Program-made: the position numbers and the translations under genes
Assembly (NCBI GenBank): GCA_031279875.1
Contig: JAITHS010000141.1
Span: 1-8,822, forward strand
Length of the DNA: 8,822 nt
Source: Tannerella sp.
GTDB lineage: Bacteria; Bacteroidota; Bacteroidia; Bacteroidales; Tannerellaceae
Reading direction: 5' to 3'
Shown: positions 1 through 5,394 of the stretch, one piece after another
Numbering within the stretch: the first letter of the stretch is position 1
Layout of the letters: every line of letters starts with the position of its first letter
Notes under the pieces: model-generated
What the model saw: only the letters and a program-made list of their open reading frames with translations
Databases searched by the model: none
Told to the model about the DNA's origin: nothing

Positions 1-48
1 AACAATCTTTTTGCCTTTAAGACTAATACCTATTAAAACCTGTAAGTA

Positions 49-90
49 AAAGGGGACCTTTTGAGAAAAAGTTCCCCTTTGATTTTTTTT
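49..90 (+). terminator. Rho-independent terminator of an upstream gene
   Basis: Arms 49-62 and 67-80 pair over 14 positions with a single mismatch (57/72) around a GAGA loop, and the hairpin is followed closely by eight consecutive T (83-90). There is no comparable T run on the other side, so it should act on rightward transcription. It implies a plus-strand gene that ends just outside or at the left edge of the window; no coding sequence for it is visible here. Confidence 0.85.
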
Positions 91-112
91 GAGGTTATGT
101 GAAAAAGCGCGC

Positions 113-143
113 TTGGAAATCTCATGATTTTTATCTAATTTTG
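113..143 (+). promoter_or_regulatory. Bacteroidota-type promoter P1
   Basis: TTG (113-115) and TAATTTTG (136-143) are separated by 20 bases, which fits the -33/-7 pattern TTG-N19-21-TAnnTTTG used by the primary sigma factor of Bacteroidota. It lies 50 bases upstream of the 193 start codon. The spacer also matches those of the promoters at 3000-3030 and 8717-8747 (minus), sharing TTGGAAAT at its start and ATTTTTATC at its end. Confidence 0.8.
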
Positions 144-192
144 CAGCCGCTATATGGCACATTACAAATTTTTAAAAATAGGAGATTAAAAC

Positions 193-342
193 ATGGAACA
201 AAAAACTCAACAGACAAACGCTGAACAGAAGGAAGTGACAAAAACAGAAGATGGCAAAGCGAAAGTGACAAAAACAGAAGATGGCAAAGCGAAAGTGGAG
301 CTTATCAGACGACACCGTCCTTTCGGATTCGGAGGGAAGTAA
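193..342 (+). CDS. Small charged peptide with internal tandem repeat (49 aa)
   Basis: ATG at 193 is preceded by AGGAG (180-184), a good Shine-Dalgarno site for this phylum, and lies downstream of promoter P1, so expression is plausible. The peptide is very hydrophilic. Residues 15-24 and 25-34 are two identical copies of VTKTEDGKAK, encoded by a perfect 30-bp tandem duplication (235-264 and 265-294). The C-terminal part is basic and ends in RRHRPFGFGGK. There is no signal peptide, membrane helix or cysteine. The stop lies 27 bp before the membrane protein gene at 370, which suggests co-transcription. I do not recognise a family. A Gly-Gly near the C-terminus in a locus that also encodes a cysteine peptidase could mean processing, but that is speculation. 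The perfect duplication suggests recent expansion or that repeat number is tolerated. Confidence 0.6.
   Translation: MEQKTQQTNAEQKEVTKTEDGKAKVTKTEDGKAKVELIRRHRPFGFGGK
235..294 (+). repeat. Perfect 2 x 30-bp in-frame tandem repeat
   Basis: Units 235-264 and 265-294 are identical, and the next three bases (GTG) begin a third copy before the sequence diverges. The unit length is a multiple of three, so a gain or loss of copies would keep the reading frame of the 193-342 peptide gene. No other tandem repeat of this size was seen in the window. Confidence 0.95.
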
Positions 343-369
343 ATTATTATATTAAATAGAAAAGATACA

Positions 370-795
370 ATGGACAATAAAACGAAAGAGATATTAAAAG
401 AATTTGAAGAGACATATCGTGATGCTTCAAAAGAGCTAAGCAAAAACCTACGGTCATATTGTTTAGGAGGAATTGGCATTATTTGGATGTTACAAGAACG
501 ATTAGATTTAAAAACATGGAGCCATAATGCAATATGGTCTCTTATATTTTTTGGATTAATGTTTGCATCTGATATTCTGCAATATTTAATAAACAGTGTT
601 TTTAACCAACTCGCGGTTAAAAACGGTTATAAATTAGAAGAAGCCGATACAGCAAAACGAAATGCTCTTACTAAAAAAATAAATTGTTATAGTTGGATCG
701 GCCTATATGTTACCAATTGGTTTTTCTGGCTGAAAATAATTTTTTCAATTTTAGCTTTTGTGTTTTTAATAATTCATATTAGTAGCCAATTATGA
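370..795 (+). CDS. Small membrane protein, function unknown (141 aa)
   Basis: The protein begins with a charged, helical, probably cytoplasmic stretch (residues 1-27). Three hydrophobic segments follow: about 28-42 (with LGGIGIIW), 54-76 (AIWSLIFFGLMFAS then DILQY) and 112-137 (NWFFWLKIIFSILAFVFLI). A polar, positively charged loop (about 77-108) separates the last two. The first segment is short and may only partly span the membrane. There is no signal peptide and no recognisable enzymatic motif. Its layout resembles uncharacterised small inner-membrane proteins in accessory regions, but I cannot assign a named family; a SLATT-like pore-forming effector is a remote alternative. It follows the repeat peptide gene by 27 bp without a visible promoter of its own, so the two probably share P1. 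Base composition is AT-rich, unlike the genes after 3000. Confidence 0.75.
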   Translation: MDNKTKEILKEFEETYRDASKELSKNLRSYCLGGIGIIWMLQERLDLKTWSHNAIWSLIFFGLMFASDILQYLINSVFNQLAVKNGYKLEEADTAKRNALTKKINCYSWIGLYVTNWFFWLKIIFSILAFVFLIIHISSQL

Positions 796-881
796 GATTG
801 AATTGCGGATGCTACATCTTTGATTATTAGCGATTTAACAAAGTTTAACGCAATTATGGGCGAAAAAATATCGAAAAATAT

Positions 882-912
882 TTTTGTTTGAAAAATATTA
901 TTCTTACTTTTG
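882..912 (+). promoter_or_regulatory. Probable promoter inside the 796-1176 gap
   Basis: TACTTTTG (905-912) is an exact TAnnTTTG -7 box. TTTTG at 882-886 can serve as the -33 element with an 18-base spacer, slightly shorter than usual. Transcription would start near 918-920 and run through the inverted repeats described at 919-1140. Unlike P1, the spacer does not share the repeated promoter sequence. Confidence 0.5.
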
Positions 913-918
913 CGCTTT

Positions 919-1140
919 CGATTGCAGATTATTACATCAATTGAGAGACTTTTTTGCATGTTAATACGTCTCACATGCGGATTGTCAGATAAGAAAAGAG
1001 GCGAGAAAAGTGAACGAAATGCCAGACCCACTAAAGGTATTTACATATTATCTGACCTGCAAGGATCATCTCGACGAAGAGAATCGCTTTGGTCAGTGCC
1101 TGAAAAGGCAATTCTGCGGTAGTGCAAACTATCGTGGGGT
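919..1140 (+). ncRNA. Candidate structured RNA, class unknown
   Basis: Several helices can be drawn by eye. GCATGT/ACATGC (956-961/973-978) has an 11-base loop, and part of that loop, GTCTC (968-972), is complementary to GAGAC (945-949), so a pseudoknot is possible. A perfect 9-bp long-range stem pairs 984-992 with 1048-1056. The second arm can instead pair as CTGACC (1052-1057) with GGTCAG (1091-1096), so these two stems exclude each other. TGCCT/AGGCA (1097-1101/1106-1110) closes a GAAA tetraloop. Positions 1114-1123 pair with 1128-1137, including three G-U pairs, around a GCAA tetraloop. GC content rises here relative to flanking DNA. I do not recognise tRNA, tmRNA, RNase P, SRP or 6S RNA. 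A 51-codon ORF (1010-1165) overlaps most of the 3' half, so coding sequence is the main alternative. Confidence 0.3.
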
Positions 1141-1165
1141 TGTTATTTTTATTACAAATCATTAA
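1010..1165 (+). CDS. Possible small protein (51 aa), competes with the RNA call
   Basis: GTG at 1010 follows AGAGG (997-1001) at a suitable distance; an ATG three codons later (1019) is the alternative start. The translation has an ordinary amino-acid mix with three cysteines in its central part (YYLTCKDHL, GQCLKRQFCG) and ends in a short hydrophobic tail (VVIFITNH). It ends 11 bp before the 1177 ORF. I recognise no family. It could be a genuine small protein, the 5' remnant of a decayed gene, or chance translation of a structured RNA covering the same bases. The open frame begins only at 965, so it is not part of a longer visible gene. Confidence is low because length alone does not support coding. 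Confidence 0.3.
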   Translation: MNEMPDPLKVFTYYLTCKDHLDEENRFGQCLKRQFCGSANYRGVVIFITNH

Positions 1166-1176
1166 AATTTTATACT

Positions 1177-1338
1177 ATGAGCGACGAACAATACGAAAAA
1201 ATTCTAAAAAAGCAGTTAGAATACATAGACAAGGCTGATTTTACCAAGATTCGGAAAGAAAGAGAAGAAATAATTAAAACTTATGACAGAACGCATAAAA
1301 TATCTTCGGATAGGATGCGCCAGCCGTACACAATTTGA
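1177..1338 (+). CDS. Small charged helical protein (53 aa)
   Basis: ATG at 1177 follows an AT-rich leader without a Shine-Dalgarno site, which is normal in this phylum. The protein is dominated by Glu, Lys, Ile and Tyr (MSDEQYEKILKKQLEYIDKA at the start, then KIRKEREEIIKTYDRTHK) and should be mostly alpha-helical, with a polar C-terminal end. There is no signal peptide, membrane segment or cysteine. The stop lies 47 bp before the peptidase-like gene at 1386, so it may be its leader gene or partner, for example an inhibitor or antitoxin-like regulator; nothing in the sequence proves this. I do not recognise a family. The ORF is short enough that chance cannot be excluded, but composition and position favour a real gene. 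Confidence 0.5.
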   Translation: MSDEQYEKILKKQLEYIDKADFTKIRKEREEIIKTYDRTHKISSDRMRQPYTI

Positions 1339-1385
1339 CTTATTAAATTACGGTTGGAGTTTTTTTTCTTTAATTTATTTGTTTT

Positions 1386-2999
1386 ATGCCATCGACATAC
1401 GACTTTATACCAATAGCACAAGGTGAACTACCGTCACAAATAATGTTACAAATTCGTAACAGATTACAAGAAAAAGGCTATATTAATAAGCACGATGAGA
1501 ATAATAGATTCGAGTATTTTGAGAATCATTTTGGAGAACTTGGATTATTCGCAGTTGTAATTGAACATGATTATCGAGACCGTCAATATTTGGAGGATCA
1601 TTCTCGATACTATTCTCGTTGTTTTAAGCATTACAGCAGACGTTGTGCGCGATTACATTTTTTTATCGGCAACAACGAGATTGCTTTTGATAAACCAACT
1701 TTTGAAAGCTATGTTTTAGGCAGTTTGGACGAGAACGAAGTTAAAAACGTAGAATCAACATACGCGGGATTTGTTACCATTAAACCAATACCCAAAAGAG
1801 TTTTCGGAAAAACCTGTGTAAAAACTTTTCCTCAAGAAGGGAAATACGGCTCAACAAGACATTATACTACTATTCGACCATATAAAATTACTTTATTCGG
1901 CAGAGATTTAACTATCAATTCGGTTGCATTTCAAGAACAAGATCACCAAGTCTTTGCTTGTGCAACTGCCGCTTTGTGGCATACATTTCAAGTTACCAGC
2001 AAGTTGTTTAAACATTTGGTTCCATCCCCTTACGAAATAACAGTTCAGGCAACAGGGATGAAAAGGGCGGGACAAGCAGGACGAGAGGGATTAACAAGTG
2101 AACAAATAGTTAACGCACTATCCAAACACGATATGACGCCTCTTGTTTTAGAGTTGCATACAAAAAGCGAACTACAAGCAACTGTAAACGCTTATTTAAA
2201 GGCTAAAATACCTATAATAATAGGAGGCACTATTTTCGAGAAACATGAGAATGGGCAATTTCAGGACACCAAAGAAAGACATGCTATCACGGCATTAGGA
2301 TATAATAAAAAAGAGGAAGACACGGAAATAGTTGAATATGTGTTTCTGAACTCAATGCAGCCAAGTAATCAAATAGCATTTTACAGTAAATCTGCCTTGA
2401 TAGAAAAAATATATGTTCATGACGACCAAATTGGCGCTTTCGTAAGCCTTACGATTGAAGAAGGAATAAAAGACAATGATGGTAACATTAAATTATTAGA
2501 TAAAAATAATAAGGAGACATCAGAGAAGCATATTATTTTAACATGCAAGGATCGACCGAACACTATAATGGGAGAATTATTACTAATAATACCTTTATAT
2601 CATAAAATCAGGTTGCCTTTTAAAACAATTATTAATGAAATAATTGCATCTCTCAATACGGAGTGTGGATATAATAGTCCAGACTTAACTGTAAAGGCAC
2701 AATGGGATATTTATTTAACAAGTATTGACCAATTTAGAAAAACAATTGTACAAAGAAGAAAAGATAATATTTATAACTTCAAAAAGGATGAGGGAGAGGA
2801 TTTTACAAATGAAATTTTGTTGCCGATTTTAACAAGTAGTTTACCAAAGTATATATGGGCGGCAGATTGTTATTGGTATGATGACGAAACGGCAAAATCT
2901 AAATATAAGTTAGAATATTCCCTATATTTTGATGCAACGGACATGGATAATGGAAGACAGGAATTAAAAAAAGTTATTCTTCGGAATCTAAAAGAATAG
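1386..2999 (+). CDS. Papain/C39-like cysteine peptidase domain protein (537 aa)
   Basis: I see no signal peptide or membrane helix, so the protein is probably cytoplasmic. The N-terminal part (1-125) is rich in aromatic and charged residues. A segment reading YAGFVTIKPIPKRVFGKT (126-143) precedes the likely catalytic core. In the core, QEQDHQVFACATAALW (183-198) places a putative nucleophile Cys192 at the start of a helix, with Gln185 or Gln188 as oxyanion-hole candidate. RHAITALGY (298-306) supplies a candidate His299, and FLNS (320-323) a candidate Asn322. This Gln-Cys-His-Asn order matches papain-fold and C39-type peptidases. Residues about 375-537 form a second domain of unknown nature. 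It resembles uncharacterised bacterial proteins with a similar QD...CA.AALW motif, but the substrate is unknown. Codon use is AT-rich. The stop codon ends immediately before the -33 box of P2, and the next gene is unrelated, so this is the last gene of the accessory block. Confidence 0.65.
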   Translation: MPSTYDFIPIAQGELPSQIMLQIRNRLQEKGYINKHDENNRFEYFENHFGELGLFAVVIEHDYRDRQYLEDHSRYYSRCFKHYSRRCARLHFFIGNNEIAFDKPTFESYVLGSLDENEVKNVESTYAGFVTIKPIPKRVFGKTCVKTFPQEGKYGSTRHYTTIRPYKITLFGRDLTINSVAFQEQDHQVFACATAALWHTFQVTSKLFKHLVPSPYEITVQATGMKRAGQAGREGLTSEQIVNALSKHDMTPLVLELHTKSELQATVNAYLKAKIPIIIGGTIFEKHENGQFQDTKERHAITALGYNKKEEDTEIVEYVFLNSMQPSNQIAFYSKSALIEKIYVHDDQIGAFVSLTIEEGIKDNDGNIKLLDKNNKETSEKHIILTCKDRPNTIMGELLLIIPLYHKIRLPFKTIINEIIASLNTECGYNSPDLTVKAQWDIYLTSIDQFRKTIVQRRKDNIYNFKKDEGEDFTNEILLPILTSSLPKYIWAADCYWYDDETAKSKYKLEYSLYFDATDMDNGRQELKKVILRNLKE

Positions 3000-3030
3000 T
3001 TGGAAATTTCCCGATTTTTATCTATCTTTG
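3000..3030 (+). promoter_or_regulatory. Bacteroidota-type promoter P2
   Basis: TTG (3000-3002) and TATCTTTG (3023-3030) are separated by 20 bases. The TTG starts on the base right after the stop codon of the peptidase-like gene. Transcription should begin around 3036-3038 and produce a short leader before the ATG at 3064. Spacer sequence is shared with P1 and P3. It probably drives the whole run of genes to 8572, because no other promoter is visible between them. Confidence 0.85.
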
Positions 3031-3063
3031 CGGCGCAATAATTACATTTTTATACCATTATTT

Positions 3064-4437
3064 ATGAAGAGAAGAGAATTTATAACCAGCTCGACGGCTC
3101 TTGGAGCAGCGGGCATTGCGGGCGGCGCAGGCAGCATACTGACTTCGTGCACCCCGAAAGAAACTAAACCCCAGTACGTCCCGCTTGAAAGCGATATCCC
3201 TGTCTATATACCCGTTACGGGCGACAAGGCTATCGACGGGAAAGAAGTGCGCGTAGGTATCATAGGCTGCGGAAGTCGCGGTTCGGGCGCTACCGAAAAC
3301 CTCCTGTCGGCAGGCGACAACATCAAAATCGTCGCTATGGCAGACATTTTCCCCGACCGCCTCGAATGGCTGCGCAAGACTATCGGCGATAAGTGGAAGC
3401 AGGAAGTATCCGACAGCAAAATCTTTTATGGCTTCGATGCGTATCAGAAACTTGCCGACCTGAATGATTTGGACATGGTATTGATAGCCACGCCTTCGAT
3501 TTTTCACGCTATTCACACCAAATATGCGATAGAAAAAGGCAAGCACGTGTTCTGCGAAAAGGCGGCAGGTATTGACCCGACAAGTTGTCGCACGTTTCTT
3601 GCGGCTATCAAACAGGCACAGGCTAAGGGACTTTGTATCCAGACCGGCGCTCAACGGCACCACCAGCGCTCTTATGTTGAATCCTACCGCCGTGTACGCG
3701 AAGGCATGATAGGGCGCATCACAGGCGGCGTCGTGAAATGGAATCAAGGCGCTATGACCACCCGCAAACGCCAGCCCGGATGGACGGATATGGAATACAT
3801 GCTGCGAGACTTTTTCAGCTGGAACTGGCTCTGCGGCGACCATGTAATTGACCAACTGGTACATAATTTGGACGTATTCACGTGGTTTTCACATCTCAAA
3901 CCGATTTCAGTTGTTGGTATGGGATCGCAGTTGCAACGACGCACAGGTGACATATTCGACAACTTCGCGCTCGACATCGTTTACCCCGGTGGCGTTCGTG
4001 TAAACGCTCAGGCACGCCAAATAGAAGGATGTGCCAACGACATCGGAGAAACAATTATCGGCACAAAAGGCATCTGGAAAAGTTATGATATGTCGATCCG
4101 CGACTTCGACGGCAACGTTATTTGGCAATACGACCACGAAGCCGAAAAAACACAATTCAAACAGCGCAACGCATACGTACTCGAACACATGGATTTGATA
4201 AATCATATCCGTTCGGGCGAACCGATGACATGGGAAGCGGAAATACTCGTAACATCTTCATTAACAGGCGCTATGGGACGCGAATCGGCATACACCGGAG
4301 CAGAAGTTAAGTGGGACGAATACATTGTTTCGAACCAATCGCTCATGCCCGAAAACCTGACTATGGGCAATATCCCGAACTTCGAGCAAATCTACGTTCC
4401 GCCTAAAATGGGACGACTTGCACCCGAACTGACGTAA
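3064..4437 (+). CDS. Tat-exported lipoprotein oxidoreductase, Gfo/Idh/MocA family
   Basis: This is a 457-aa NAD(P)-dependent sugar or polyol dehydrogenase-like protein. The start is placed at ATG 3064 because MKRREFI then opens a twin-arginine signal (R3, R4), followed by a hydrophobic stretch and a lipobox LTSC (Cys29). It is therefore probably exported folded with its cofactor and anchored as a lipoprotein. The Rossmann motif is VGIIGCGSRGSGA (64-76). IATPSIFHAIHTKYAIEKGK (141-160) leads into CEKAAG (164-169), the position of the family's EKP motif. Lys166 is kept, but the proline is replaced by alanine. GDHVIDQLVHNLDV (258-271) contains the usual His and Asp of the C-terminal domain (His267, Asp270). 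The end, TGAMGRESAYTGAEVKWDE, is typical of the family. The ThuA-like gene follows by 18 bp, and such pairs are known from 3-keto-sugar pathways (ThuA/ThuB). The specific substrate is not readable; GH109-type glycosidase activity is a less likely alternative. Confidence 0.88.
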   Translation: MKRREFITSSTALGAAGIAGGAGSILTSCTPKETKPQYVPLESDIPVYIPVTGDKAIDGKEVRVGIIGCGSRGSGATENLLSAGDNIKIVAMADIFPDRLEWLRKTIGDKWKQEVSDSKIFYGFDAYQKLADLNDLDMVLIATPSIFHAIHTKYAIEKGKHVFCEKAAGIDPTSCRTFLAAIKQAQAKGLCIQTGAQRHHQRSYVESYRRVREGMIGRITGGVVKWNQGAMTTRKRQPGWTDMEYMLRDFFSWNWLCGDHVIDQLVHNLDVFTWFSHLKPISVVGMGSQLQRRTGDIFDNFALDIVYPGGVRVNAQARQIEGCANDIGETIIGTKGIWKSYDMSIRDFDGNVIWQYDHEAEKTQFKQRNAYVLEHMDLINHIRSGEPMTWEAEILVTSSLTGAMGRESAYTGAEVKWDEYIVSNQSLMPENLTMGNIPNFEQIYVPPKMGRLAPELT

Positions 4438-4455
4438 ACAAATAATAAGGTAACG

Positions 4456-5367
4456 ATGAAACATTTTTTAACAACAGTTTTGTTTACACTTTTTTTCGCC
4501 GGCAGCACAGGCAGCGCCGATGGCTCACAAATCAAAGCCCTCATCGTAACGGGTCAGAACAACCACAACTGGAAAGTCAGCAACGTAGCTATCAAGTCTA
4601 TCCTCGAAAATTCCGGCTTGTTTACCGTCGATGTTGTAATCTCACCCGAACAGGGCAAAGATATGAGCGGTTTCAAACCTGATTTTGCAGCCTATAAGTT
4701 AGTAATTCTCGACTATAACGGAGATGCGTGGTCGGAAGCAACCAACGCCGCTTTCCTTGATTACATCAAAAAGGGCGGAGGCTTAATCATCTATCATGCA
4801 GCCGATAACACATTTCGCGAATGGAAAGAGTTCAACAAGATAATCGGTTTTGGCGGTTGGGGCAACAGGAACGAATCCGACGGCCCTTATATTTATTACA
4901 AAGACAATCAAGTGTTTTACGACAGCGAGACGCCCGGACCCGGCGGCAGTCACGGCTCGCAGCACGAATTTGTACTCAACTGCGGCGACACCAAACATCC
5001 GATTACCAAGGGATTACCGGCCAAATGGCGTCATGCCCAAGACGAACTCTACGACCGAATGCGCGGACCCGGCAAGATAGCAAGTCCGCTCTACTGGGCA
5101 TACTCATCGTCCGAAAAGGGAGGCACAGGGCGCAACGAAATCCCTTATGCTACAATCAATTACGGAAAGGCTCGCATCTTCCACACAACACTCGGACATG
5201 CCGGCAAATCTCTCGACGACAACCCGTCGATGCAATGTACCGGTTTTCAAGTAATGTTATTAAGAGGCGCAGAATGGGCTGCTACCGGCAAGGTGAAGCA
5301 AAAAGTGCCGTCCGACTTCCCGACCGAAGAGAAAACATCGTATCGTAAAAATTACAAAACAGACTAA
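4456..5367 (+). CDS. ThuA-like domain protein, exported (303 aa)
   Basis: An N-terminal signal peptide (MKHFLTTVLFTLFFAGSTGS, cleavage near residue 20-22) sends it to the periplasm. The rest matches the ThuA domain (PF06283), which has a class I glutamine-amidotransferase-like fold: ALIVTGQNNHNW (28-39), VILDYNGDAW (83-92), GGGLIIYHAADNTF (107-120), HPITKGLP (181-188), DELY (196-199) and PYATINYGKARIFHTTLGH (230-248). The amidotransferase nucleophile Cys is absent; the family has YHAA at that place. Rhizobial ThuA works with the Gfo/Idh-type ThuB in use of trehalose and related disaccharides through 3-keto forms. Here the preceding gene is a Gfo/Idh protein only 18 bp away, so joint action on an oxidised sugar in the periplasm is a reasonable inference. 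AAGG (4447-4450) is a weak ribosome site. Confidence 0.88.
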   Translation: MKHFLTTVLFTLFFAGSTGSADGSQIKALIVTGQNNHNWKVSNVAIKSILENSGLFTVDVVISPEQGKDMSGFKPDFAAYKLVILDYNGDAWSEATNAAFLDYIKKGGGLIIYHAADNTFREWKEFNKIIGFGGWGNRNESDGPYIYYKDNQVFYDSETPGPGGSHGSQHEFVLNCGDTKHPITKGLPAKWRHAQDELYDRMRGPGKIASPLYWAYSSSEKGGTGRNEIPYATINYGKARIFHTTLGHAGKSLDDNPSMQCTGFQVMLLRGAEWAATGKVKQKVPSDFPTEEKTSYRKNYKTD

Positions 5368-5394
5368 ACCGGTTAAATTTCCGTTATTAAAGAC

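Noticed and set aside
801..855. Inverted repeat AATTGCG/CGCAATT with nested CTTTG/CAAAG after the membrane protein gene
   Set aside because: The arms are only 7 and 5 bp, widely spaced, and no T run follows, so a terminator call is not supported.
910..1122. Plus-strand 70-codon frame starting with TTG in the 796-1176 gap
   Set aside because: The start overlaps the -7 promoter box, the composition is rich in Arg and Ser without recognisable motifs, and another frame (1010-1165) over the same bases looks more protein-like.
1362..1381. Possible promoter directly before the peptidase-like gene (TTTATTTG near 1374-1381)
   Set aside because: The -7 box has one mismatch, the spacing to the nearest TTG is short, and it would leave almost no leader before the ATG at 1386.
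3028..3063. Upstream TTG start for the Gfo/Idh protein, adding 12 residues
   Set aside because: It begins within the -7 promoter box of P2, before the expected transcription start, and would place residues ahead of the twin-arginine signal; ATG at 3064 fits better.
3058..3864. Long minus-strand frame (268 codons) opposite the Gfo/Idh gene
   Set aside because: It is the antisense shadow of a well-supported GC-rich gene; the translation has no family features and there is no promoter or spacing logic for it.
4821..5348. Plus-strand 175-codon frame inside the ThuA-like gene
   Set aside because: Extremely Arg/Gln/Ser-rich frame-shifted reading of the ThuA-like gene, a common artefact in GC-rich genes.
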